Source: Parabacteroides goldsteinii DSM 19448 = WAL 12034
GTDB lineage: Bacteria; Bacteroidota; Bacteroidia; Bacteroidales; Tannerellaceae
Assembly: GCF_000969835.1 (NCBI RefSeq)
Contig: NZ_KQ033912.1
Coordinates: 2,121,920 to 2,185,919 of the forward strand
Direction: 5' to 3'
DNA length: 64,000 bases
Shown here: piece after piece, positions 26,240-34,529 of the stretch
Layout: the number at the start of each line of letters is the position of its first letter
Numbering within the stretch: the first letter of the stretch is position 1
Notes under the pieces: generated by a model
Database searches by the model: none
The model's input: the letters and a program-made list of their open reading frames with translations, nothing else
Told to the model about the DNA's origin: nothing
Translations under genes and position numbers: made by a program

Positions 26240-28654
26240 ATGAAAAAACAAATTAGAAGCATAGTTTTTGTTATAGGCCTCTTTTCTTTATGTTTTACCG
26301 CCTGTTCCGTAGAACATAAAGAAGTACCATTAACATTATGGTACAATACTCCCGCCGACGCAACCGCCACGGATAATCCGAATAAAGGATATGACGATGA
26401 TGCAGAGTGGCTGAAAGCCTTACCTTTAGGAAACGGTTCACTCGGTGCTATGGTCTTTGGAGATGTACACAAAGAACGTATCCAACTAAATGAAGAGACC
26501 ATGTGGTCAGGAAGCATACAGGATAGCGACAATCCGGAAGCGGCCAAACATATAGAAGAAATCAAACAACTATTGTTTGACGGTAAATATAAAGAAGCCA
26601 CAGACCTGACAAACCGTACACAAATATGTACCGGAAAAGGTTCCGGGCACGGACAAGGCAGCAACGCCCCTTTCGGATGTTATCAAACGATGGGCGACTT
26701 GTGGATCGACTTCGATAATAAATCGCCCTACACCGATTATCGCAGGGAACTGAATCTGGATGATGCGACAGCCAGGATTTCCTACAAACAAGGAGATGTA
26801 AATTTCAAACGTGAAATCTTTATCAGCCACCCGGATCAGTCCATGGTCATGAGAATATCTGCGGATAAAAAGCAGCAACTCTCTTTTACTTGCCGGATGA
26901 ACCGGCCGGAACGCTACTCTACCTATACGGAAAACGAGCAACTGATCATGGCCGGGGCACTTTCAGACGGTAAAGGAGGAGATGGGCTTCAATACATGAC
27001 AAGGTTAAAAGCTGTACCGATGAATGGTTCCGTTACGTATTCTGATTCTACCTTGACAGTGAAAGATGCGGATGAAGTTCTTCTGTTTTTAACCGCATCG
27101 ACAGATTATAAGCTGGAATATCCCATCTACAAAGGACGGGATTTCAGCAGCATCACCGAAGCATCTTTAAATAAAGCTATAAACAAATCTTACAATCAGC
27201 TTTATGAAACACATGTAAAAGAATATACCGACTATTTCCAAAGAGCAAATCTGCAACTGACAAATACGCCTGATACGATCCCTACCGACATTAAGGTTAT
27301 GAATGCCCGAAAAGGCATGATAGACCCTCACCTATATGAACAAATGTTCCAATATGGCCGTTACCTCCTGATCTCGTCGTCGCGACCGGGTACTATGCCC
27401 GCCAACCTGCAAGGTATCTGGGCAAACAAGCTTCAGACCGCCTGGAATGGCGATTATCATACCGACGTCAATATCGAAATGAACTACTGGCCTGCGGAAG
27501 TAACCAACCTGTCAGAAATGCATCTGCCAATGTTCGACCTGATTGCTTCGCTAGTTGAACCAGGGAGCAAGACCGCACAAATCCAATACAATAAGAAGGG
27601 CTGGGTAGTACACCCTATCACGAACGTATGGGGATATACCTCTCCGGGCGAAGCAGCTTCCTGGGGTATGCACACCGGTGCTCCGGCATGGATTTGCCAA
27701 CATATCGGTGAACACTATCGGTTTACAGGCGATAAAGACTTTTTACGCAAAACATATCCTGTACTGAAAGGAGCTATCGAATTTTATATGGATTGGCTGA
27801 CAGAGAACCCGAAAACCAAAGAACTAGTTTCCGGTCCTGCTGTTTCTCCGGAAAATACGTTTGTCGCTCCCGACGGCAGCCATAGCCAGATCAGCATGGG
27901 ACCGGCACACGACCAGCAAACTATCTGGCAACTGTTTGACGACTTCGCCATGATATCCAGCGAATTATCCATCGACGATGATTTTACACGCCAGGTTGCT
28001 GATGCAAAAGATCGTTTGGCCGATACGAAAATTGGTTCTGACGGACGCATCATGGAATGGGCCGACGAGTTCCCTGAAGTTGAACCTGGTCACCGTCATA
28101 TCTCCCACCTGTTCGCCATCCATCCGGGATCGCAGATCAATATGTTGCAAACTCCCGACCTGATCGAGGCAGCCAACAAATCGCTGGACTACCGCATCCA
28201 GCATCGCAGAGGCTATGTCGGTTGGAGTTCGGCATGGGCCATCAGCCAATATGCCCGCTTGCATCAGGCCGAAAAAGCGAAAGAGAACCTGGACGATGTC
28301 ATGAAGAAATGCATCAACCCGAACCTCTTCACAATATGTCCTCCTTTCCAGATCGACGCTAACTTCGGAACAACGGCAGGGATAGCCGAAATGTTGTTAC
28401 AGAGTCATGTGTACGATCAGGGAGGTTATATCATTCAATTACTTCCCTCCCTTCCTGCCGATTGGAAAAAAGGAGAATTCTCAGGCTTAAAAGCCCGGGG
28501 AGGATTTGAAGTGGCGGTGAAATGGGAAAACGGACAAATAGTCGATGCTTCCGTTAAATCGCTACAGGGGAATAAATTCCGTATCTGGTATAACGGTAAT
28601 TATTTGCAGGCAAACGGTTTGAAAAAAGGGGAAATCTGGAAATGGAATAAATAG
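26240..28654 (+). CDS. GH95 family alpha-L-fucosidase
   Basis: 804 aa lipoprotein (FSLCFTACSVE). GH95 enzymes remove alpha-1,2-fucose from Gal in H and Lewis structures; some act on alpha-L-galactose. Family hallmarks are present: LPLGNGSLGAMVFG near the N-terminus with RIQLNEETMWSG, the active-site block DVNIEMNYWPAEVTNL (about 408-422), SPENTF (about 536), GHRHISHLFAIHPG and DANFGTTAGIAEML (about 705). The length is normal. With GH110 upstream it fits stepwise removal of the B-antigen Gal and then the H-antigen fucose. Composition is close to 48 % G+C in the line I counted, matching GH2 rather than GH110. Confidence 0.93.
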   Translation: MKKQIRSIVFVIGLFSLCFTACSVEHKEVPLTLWYNTPADATATDNPNKGYDDDAEWLKALPLGNGSLGAMVFGDVHKERIQLNEETMWSGSIQDSDNPEAAKHIEEIKQLLFDGKYKEATDLTNRTQICTGKGSGHGQGSNAPFGCYQTMGDLWIDFDNKSPYTDYRRELNLDDATARISYKQGDVNFKREIFISHPDQSMVMRISADKKQQLSFTCRMNRPERYSTYTENEQLIMAGALSDGKGGDGLQYMTRLKAVPMNGSVTYSDSTLTVKDADEVLLFLTASTDYKLEYPIYKGRDFSSITEASLNKAINKSYNQLYETHVKEYTDYFQRANLQLTNTPDTIPTDIKVMNARKGMIDPHLYEQMFQYGRYLLISSSRPGTMPANLQGIWANKLQTAWNGDYHTDVNIEMNYWPAEVTNLSEMHLPMFDLIASLVEPGSKTAQIQYNKKGWVVHPITNVWGYTSPGEAASWGMHTGAPAWICQHIGEHYRFTGDKDFLRKTYPVLKGAIEFYMDWLTENPKTKELVSGPAVSPENTFVAPDGSHSQISMGPAHDQQTIWQLFDDFAMISSELSIDDDFTRQVADAKDRLADTKIGSDGRIMEWADEFPEVEPGHRHISHLFAIHPGSQINMLQTPDLIEAANKSLDYRIQHRRGYVGWSSAWAISQYARLHQAEKAKENLDDVMKKCINPNLFTICPPFQIDANFGTTAGIAEMLLQSHVYDQGGYIIQLLPSLPADWKKGEFSGLKARGGFEVAVKWENGQIVDASVKSLQGNKFRIWYNGNYLQANGLKKGEIWKWNK

Positions 28655-28695
28655 TTATTGAAAGCGCAAACCTTTGCGTACTTTTTACGAAAAGA

Positions 28696-28739
28696 ATCAG
28701 TCTTCAAAATAACATTTTCCACTACCTTTGAAGACTGAT
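28696..28739 (+). promoter_or_regulatory. 13-bp dyad overlapping a TACCTTTG promoter element
   Basis: ATCAGTCTTCAAA (28696-28708) is the exact reverse complement of 28727-28739. TACCTTTG at 28723-28730 matches the -7 consensus and shares TTTG with the right arm. It can be read as the GH95 terminator, or as an operator over a promoter for the phosphodiesterase/GH2 pair. Confidence 0.5.
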
Positions 28740-28766
28740 CTTCTTACTTATACTTATAAACACAGC

Positions 28767-29723
28767 ATGGAAAATATGAAAAACTCAAGAAGAAACTTCT
28801 TCAAAAAAGGACTGGCGGGAGCTGTCGCATTAGGCACTGCCTCCATTACCCAACCTATATCGGCAGTTACTGCCAAAGTAAATGCGCCTACTGCAAAACG
28901 TATTGTTTTAATATCACTCGACGGAATCTGTGTAGACGGATACCTGAAGGCAAAAACTCCGAATCTGGATGCCTTGATGGCCGAAGGTTCACTCTCGCTG
29001 GATACACGTGTGGTCATGCCTTCGGTGACATTGCCTAACTGGACCAGCCATCTTTGCGGAAGCGGCCCCGAACAGCATGGTGTAGTCGATAATAGCTGGG
29101 AAATCTCCAAATTCGTATTACCTGCGATTGAAACAGATAGCAAAGGATATTACCCTTCCGTATTCAAAGTATTGAAAGAGGCACTTCCACAGGCAAAAAC
29201 AGCTTTCTATTATAACTGGATCAACCTGTTCTACCCATACAATAAACAGTATCTGGATGAAGTCAGCTACCTGGAAGAAGATGCCTACGTGCCGAACTAC
29301 GAGAAAGCGCTTTCTTTTCTGATGGAGAACCGGAAAAACCCGACACTGGCATTCCTCTATTCCGTACATACCGACCATGCCGGACACAAACATAAATGGA
29401 TGTCTCCGGAATACATACAATCCATTGAGGAAGCCGATGTAGAGATCGGAAAGTTCATCGAGAAGATGAAACAGGAAGGATTATACAAAGATACTCACTT
29501 CATGTTCCTGACAGATCATGGCGGCATTAACTACGGACATGGCGGAGTGAGTACGGATGAAATGATCGTCCCCTGGGGGATCGCCGGACCAGGAATAAAG
29601 AAAAGATTCAAGATCACGGAAACCAATAACACGGTGAACACAGCAGCTATCATCCTGCACCTGTTCAAGGTTAAACAACCCTTATCCTGGACAGGTGAAG
29701 TGATCGAAACAATATTCAAATAA
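28767..29723 (+). CDS. Alkaline-phosphatase-superfamily phosphodiesterase (ENPP-like) with twin-arginine signal
   Basis: 318 aa from MENMKNSRR. A twin-arginine signal (SRRNFFKKGLAG) suggests Tat export of a folded metalloenzyme to the periplasm. Residues match the nucleotide pyrophosphatase/phosphodiesterase branch: first metal Asp in LISLDGI, nucleophile Thr in PSVTLPNWTSH, metal ligands in VHTDHAGHKH and LTDHGG, and a late His in NYGHGG. No sulfatase signature (C/S-x-P-S-R) is present, so it is not a sulfatase. GH2 starts 16 bases later. Its job in a glycan locus is unclear; removing a phosphodiester or nucleotide-type substituent is a guess. Confidence 0.82.
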   Translation: MENMKNSRRNFFKKGLAGAVALGTASITQPISAVTAKVNAPTAKRIVLISLDGICVDGYLKAKTPNLDALMAEGSLSLDTRVVMPSVTLPNWTSHLCGSGPEQHGVVDNSWEISKFVLPAIETDSKGYYPSVFKVLKEALPQAKTAFYYNWINLFYPYNKQYLDEVSYLEEDAYVPNYEKALSFLMENRKNPTLAFLYSVHTDHAGHKHKWMSPEYIQSIEEADVEIGKFIEKMKQEGLYKDTHFMFLTDHGGINYGHGGVSTDEMIVPWGIAGPGIKKRFKITETNNTVNTAAIILHLFKVKQPLSWTGEVIETIFK

Positions 29724-29739
29724 TTCTATAATAAATGCT

Positions 29740-32574
29740 ATGACAACACTCAAAAGTCTTCTACTTCTTTTGTGTATCAGTTTTTCTTTACAGGTGTATG
29801 CACAGGAAAAAGTAACCGTCCGGGAAACTCTGTCTCTGGACAAAGGATGGAGTTTTCATAAGGGAGATATCCCCTATCCGGTCATTAAAGGACATAACGC
29901 GACTTACCGGAACGCTAAAGCCGGATACGTGAGCGGAGCTGCTTCCCCAAACAACGATGATTCCTCCTGGCGTATCGTAGACATCCCCCATGACTGGGCG
30001 ATTGAAGGACGGGTAAACCCGGAAGCCAACCTTTCGCAGGGTTACTACGACCGCGGTTTCGGCTGGTACCGCCGTAAATTCAAACTGTCTCCCGAAGATA
30101 AAGGGAAGCACCTGGAATTACAGTTCGACGGTATTGCCACACATGCCACGATCTGGGTTAACGGAACCGTACTGCATCGCAACTGGTGCGGTTATACATC
30201 CATGTATATCGACATCACGCCGTATGCAACATATGGTGACGATGTGAATACCATTGCCGTACGCGTAGATGCAGAAGCCCAGGAAGGCTGGTGGTATGAA
30301 GGAGCAGGAATTTACCGCCACACCTGGCTGGTAAAACGCTCGCCGCTGCATATTATCACAGATGGTGTCTTTGCCAATCCTGTAAAGAAGACCGAAAGCC
30401 AGTGGGAAATACCTGTAGAGGTTTCCTTATATAACTCAGGTAAACTACCTGCCAATAGTGAAGTAGAAGTTTCTTTGTTTGCCCCGGATGGCAAATCGAT
30501 CACGACACAAACCCAGAAACTCTCTGTCAGAGCATTGGGAGAAGGGATTGCAAACTTATCAATGACAGTTTCAACCCCTCAACTTTGGTCACCGGACAGC
30601 CCCGCTCTTTATACAGTCAAAACCGTTGTAAAGCAAAACGGCATTGTAACGGACGAAGCCGAAACCAAATGTGGTTTCCGCACGATCCGTTTCGATAATA
30701 ACACCGGTTTCTGGCTGAACGGAGAGAATATCAAGATAAAAGGCGTTTGTAACCATCAGGATCATGCCGGTGTGGGTGTCGCCGTTCCGGATGCTTTGTG
30801 GGAATTCCGCCTGCGCAAACTAAAAGAGATGGGAGTCAATGCCTATCGTGTTGCTCATAATCCGGTTGCCAAAGAATTTATGGCTGCTTGCGACAGCATG
30901 GGTATCATGGTACTGGATGAAAACAGATTGTTCAACACTTCACCCGAATATGTTCGTCAACTGGAGTGGCAAGTACGCCGCGACCGTAACTGTCCGAGCG
31001 TAATCCTCTGGTCCGTTTTCAACGAAGAACCGATGCAGGGCACGGAAAACGGGGTTGAAATGGTTCGCCGCATGTACGACGTAGTGAAGAAGATGGACCC
31101 GACACGCCCTATAACAGCTGCGATGAACGGAGGATTCTTCTCTGAATATAATGTATCGCAGGCGGTAGATGTCGGAGGATTCAATTATCAGATCGAAAGT
31201 TACGACCGTTTCCACGAAGAAAACCCGGACCTGCCTCTGACCAGTTCAGAAGATGGTTCCGCCTTTATGATCCGGGGTGAATATGTAACAGACAGGTCGA
31301 AAAACCTGATGGATTCATACGATACACAATGTGCGGACTGGGGAGCTACCCACCGCAGAGCCTGGAAAGCCGTGGCTGAACGCCCCTGGATGGCAGGGTG
31401 CTTCTACTGGACCGGATTCGATTATCATGGCGAACCGACTCCGCATCGCTGGCCTACAGTCAGCTCTTTCTTCGGTATCATGGATTTATGCGGATTCCCC
31501 AAAATGGCTTATTACCTGCATCAGGCACAATGGGTAAAGGATAAAGATGTCTTGGAACTGGTGCCTCACTGGAACTGGCCTGCCGACTCCATCGGAAAGC
31601 CTATCAAGGTGATGGCATTAAGCAATGCAGATAAAGTAAAGCTCTTATTGAACGGTAAAGTAATATCCGAACAAGTGGTAGATCCGTACGAAATGAATAC
31701 TTGGTCTGTTCCTTATAAACCTGGCAAGCTGGAAGCCATCGGCTACAAGAACGGAAAGATCGTCTCACGTACCAAAGTAGAGACAACTAAAGACCCCGTC
31801 CAGGTTCGCCTGACGCCTGACCGTAACAGCCTGGCTGGCGATGGCCGGGACGCTATGCCGATAACCGTGGAGGTTGTAGACTCCAAAGGTCGTCACGTAC
31901 CGACAGCCAACAATATGATGGAATTCACCGTTACAGGACCTGCCGAAATCATCGGTCTGGGCAATGGAAATCCGAACTGCCACGAGCCTGAAAAGGGCAA
32001 CAAACGCAGCCTGTTCTACGGTCTCGCACAAGTTATCATCCAAAGCAAGGAAGGTTCGGGTCCAATCACCCTGACAGCCTCAACTCCGGGACTGAAGCCG
32101 GCAACCATCACGATCAATGCCGATCAGGTTGCCCCTGTCCCATCCGTCGCACCAGAATTTCCGCCGATGTTACTGAACAGATGGGTAGCCTCTCCCCTTT
32201 CCACCGATAAACCCGACGCTACCCGTCAGATAGCCGACAACGATATGAACAGCTGGCAACCTATTTCAGGCGGCGATCTGATCAAACTGGAGAATGCCAA
32301 TTTCGTTATTTTACGTGCGACATTCAATCCTTACCAGGCTCATCGGGAAGAAGGCGGAAGTATCCTCTTCAAACAACTGACAGGAAAAGCCGAAATCTGG
32401 CTCAACGGTCAACTGATCGGTTCAAAAACGACAGATAAGGAAGAGGATTTCACTGTTGAATTTCCTGCCGCAAAAGAGAGATGTGACCTGCGCGTTCTGC
32501 TGAACGGCACGACAGGCGAAGCCGTCGGTCTAAAAGGTAACGTGACGGTACGTACCAAACGAATGATTCCGTAA
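29740..32574 (+). CDS. GH2 family beta-galactosidase
   Basis: 944 aa, signal peptide ending SLQVYAQ. Sugar-binding sandwich (SLDKGWSFHKGD; GYYDRGFGWYRRKF), immunoglobulin-like domain, TIM barrel, and C-terminal DUF4982-like and Ig-like domains. Acid/base E429 in SVFNEEP and nucleophile E504 in TSSEDGS fit GH2. The motif HNPVAKEFMAACDSMGIMV is typical of the beta-galactosidase branch, but beta-glucuronidase or other activities cannot be excluded by eye. G+C is high (53 % in one line). It probably completes galactose removal after GH110 and GH95 have acted. Last intact gene of the locus. Confidence 0.9.
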   Translation: MTTLKSLLLLLCISFSLQVYAQEKVTVRETLSLDKGWSFHKGDIPYPVIKGHNATYRNAKAGYVSGAASPNNDDSSWRIVDIPHDWAIEGRVNPEANLSQGYYDRGFGWYRRKFKLSPEDKGKHLELQFDGIATHATIWVNGTVLHRNWCGYTSMYIDITPYATYGDDVNTIAVRVDAEAQEGWWYEGAGIYRHTWLVKRSPLHIITDGVFANPVKKTESQWEIPVEVSLYNSGKLPANSEVEVSLFAPDGKSITTQTQKLSVRALGEGIANLSMTVSTPQLWSPDSPALYTVKTVVKQNGIVTDEAETKCGFRTIRFDNNTGFWLNGENIKIKGVCNHQDHAGVGVAVPDALWEFRLRKLKEMGVNAYRVAHNPVAKEFMAACDSMGIMVLDENRLFNTSPEYVRQLEWQVRRDRNCPSVILWSVFNEEPMQGTENGVEMVRRMYDVVKKMDPTRPITAAMNGGFFSEYNVSQAVDVGGFNYQIESYDRFHEENPDLPLTSSEDGSAFMIRGEYVTDRSKNLMDSYDTQCADWGATHRRAWKAVAERPWMAGCFYWTGFDYHGEPTPHRWPTVSSFFGIMDLCGFPKMAYYLHQAQWVKDKDVLELVPHWNWPADSIGKPIKVMALSNADKVKLLLNGKVISEQVVDPYEMNTWSVPYKPGKLEAIGYKNGKIVSRTKVETTKDPVQVRLTPDRNSLAGDGRDAMPITVEVVDSKGRHVPTANNMMEFTVTGPAEIIGLGNGNPNCHEPEKGNKRSLFYGLAQVIIQSKEGSGPITLTASTPGLKPATITINADQVAPVPSVAPEFPPMLLNRWVASPLSTDKPDATRQIADNDMNSWQPISGGDLIKLENANFVILRATFNPYQAHREEGGSILFKQLTGKAEIWLNGQLIGSKTTDKEEDFTVEFPAAKERCDLRVLLNGTTGEAVGLKGNVTVRTKRMIP

Positions 32575-32589
32575 TCAAGATCATCCGGG

Positions 32590-32752
32590 TTACGCCCGAT
32601 AGTTCCGGAATTGATCATGACAGAGGAGGACGATCGCCATATGGCCGTGCGTATCCATCCACAATCAAAATATCTTATGTTACGTCAGAAAATGTACATC
32701 TGGTATTCTTGGGTAATTTCGGACTCGCAGGTCAGATGTCAGGATGCAAAGA
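32590..32752 (+). pseudogene. Decayed GH110 fragment
   Basis: The reading frame PIVPEL...RHMAVRIHPQSKY matches the intact GH110 segment PTVPEL...RHMNVRIHPQSKY. After a frame change, VFLGNFGLAGQ matches AFLGNFGLVGQ, then MSGCK matches MSGCKG with about 80 bases deleted between them. A 24-base identity with the intact gene starts at the codon for Arg in VRIHPQ. The fragment has no start and at least two internal deletions. It is a relic of a second GH110, not a functional gene. Confidence 0.8.
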
Positions 32753-32764
32753 AAGAAACACAAA

Positions 32765-32800
32765 AACGGGGCTGTCTCAAATGAAAACCAGCCCCGTTAT
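32765..32800. terminator. Bidirectional terminator at the PUL end
   Basis: AACGGGGCTG (32765-32774) pairs perfectly with CAGCCCCGTT (32789-32798). It lies between the GH110 relic and the convergent SusD gene. Confidence 0.8.
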
Positions 32801-32855
32801 AGAAAACGTTATTTAATTTATCCCATCTTCCTTTTTAAAACATACTCCAACATTA

Positions 32856-34517
32856 TTATTGTCCACGGAAAGGATTCTGATCCTTTGAAGCATCTATTGC
32901 GTCATTATTAGTAAACTCTAACTGAGGAATCTGACAAAGAAAACGATAATCATTTGACGGCAGATATCCATAAGGTTCAGCATCTGCTGCATTATAGTTA
33001 TCCAAATAAGTCATACCTAAAGAAAAATGCCCGGCCGGATTTGAAGCTGTTGCACCATAGCGATACAAAGGTTTTTGTAAACGCAACAAATCATACATAC
33101 CAGTCACCCCTTCGCCCAACAATTCTTTACGGCGTTCTACATATATACTTTCCAACAACTCTGTTTTAGCCGTTGTAGTTGTTGGCTTCGCAACGTTACG
33201 TGCACTCTGCAGTGTATTCAAATAAGTTAATGCATTTGCCGTATTATTGAGATTCGCTTCCGCTTCTGCCATAATCAATAACATTTCAGCAGAACGCATT
33301 AATGAAAACTCCGGATAAGTATGTCCCTGCGGAGCACCATTGGCATCTCCATAATATTTAAATTTATTGTAAGCCCATTTAGCAGCAATCTCTTTGTCTC
33401 CATTAGCTGTACGGTGCCAGAACATTACCGACTTAACATCATCGTCCGTTACGCTTTCGGTCTTTGTACATTTACTACCACGAAAATCTGTTTCATCAAA
33501 CAATTGAACGAATTTATCGTCTACAAACAAATTGATAAAACTATAAATCGGACCGTCTGTCATACCTTCTCCATAACTCGGATCCTGATTATACCAGTAA
33601 TTGAATTCAGTATTCGAACTAATATTCGACAAATTAGTAAAATTCAGCCCCCAAATAACTTCTTTACAACCATCCGATAACAAATTATCGAATCCGCTGC
33701 ACCATTCCTCTTTGCTCATCAACGTATTATACTTGTCATAAACACTTTTAGCCTCAGCCAAAGCTTTATCCCAATCACCCATTACCTGATAAACACGAGC
33801 CAAATAACCGGAAACCACATCCACATTAAGTTTCCATTGTTCCTCCCGGTCATATGAAGCAAGCAAGCTTTTGGCTGCCGTCAAGTCATCAAGCACTTGC
33901 TTATAACATTCTTCCACAGTCGAGAACCCTTTGGAATCAGGCTCGTTGGAAGAAGTCCGCAAGATAACTCCTCTTTTATCCTTGGCTATCGCATAAGTCT
34001 GCTGATAATTTAACAACAGGTTAAAATAAGAAATTCCACGCATGGCCAAACACTGTCCTTTGATAACCGGCTTTTCCGATTCATCACCCGAAGCCTCCGG
34101 AAGTGCATCGATAATAATATTCGCCTGGTTGATAATCTTATACATATTCGTCCAAATACGTTTAGAATAATCTCCTGCGGCCTGTGTACGTCCTTCCGTC
34201 AAGCGATAGCTATCCTCTACCGAACCGCCATAGTTCTTCGTACTCATAATATCCGCACCAGGCAAATCGTAATACATGCACAGACCGGTTACGCCAGCAT
34301 AACAAGCATCGTTCTGGCTACTTCCACCTTGTTCACCCATCAACAAATATTTATAAGCCGAATTCAAAGCCATGTTCAGCCCCGTAGTGCTTCCCAAAAT
34401 CGTATTCTCATCTATATCAGTCGATGAATTTGTTGTCAATTCATCATTGCAATTACTCAAAGAAAAAGCCAACAGAGCAACAGCAACAAACTTCATATTT
34501 TTATATATTCTTTTCAT
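32856..34517 (-). CDS. SusD/RagB-family lipoprotein (pair 3)
   Basis: 553 aa. Lipobox FSLSNCNDE and a mature start with the typical DELTTNSSTDIDENTIL. Contains the SusD helical blocks (RGISYFNLLLNYQQTY; SGYLARVYQVMGDWDKAL), the C-terminal VERRKELLGEGVTGMYDLLR and the terminal CQIPQLEFTNN segment. Located 12 bases downstream of its SusC gene. No glycosidase accompanies this pair, so the ligand is unknown. Expression should depend on the candidate invertible promoter at 38.0-38.6 kb. Confidence 0.93.
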   Translation of the reverse strand: MKRIYKNMKFVAVALLAFSLSNCNDELTTNSSTDIDENTILGSTTGLNMALNSAYKYLLMGEQGGSSQNDACYAGVTGLCMYYDLPGADIMSTKNYGGSVEDSYRLTEGRTQAAGDYSKRIWTNMYKIINQANIIIDALPEASGDESEKPVIKGQCLAMRGISYFNLLLNYQQTYAIAKDKRGVILRTSSNEPDSKGFSTVEECYKQVLDDLTAAKSLLASYDREEQWKLNVDVVSGYLARVYQVMGDWDKALAEAKSVYDKYNTLMSKEEWCSGFDNLLSDGCKEVIWGLNFTNLSNISSNTEFNYWYNQDPSYGEGMTDGPIYSFINLFVDDKFVQLFDETDFRGSKCTKTESVTDDDVKSVMFWHRTANGDKEIAAKWAYNKFKYYGDANGAPQGHTYPEFSLMRSAEMLLIMAEAEANLNNTANALTYLNTLQSARNVAKPTTTTAKTELLESIYVERRKELLGEGVTGMYDLLRLQKPLYRYGATASNPAGHFSLGMTYLDNYNAADAEPYGYLPSNDYRFLCQIPQLEFTNNDAIDASKDQNPFRGQ

Positions 34518-34529
34518 ATCAAACTCTTA

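Noticed and set aside
28767..29723. Sulfatase annotation for the alkaline-phosphatase-superfamily enzyme
   Set aside because: The sulfatase signature with modifiable Cys/Ser is absent. The nucleophile context is Thr in PSVTLPNWTSH, as in phosphodiesterases.
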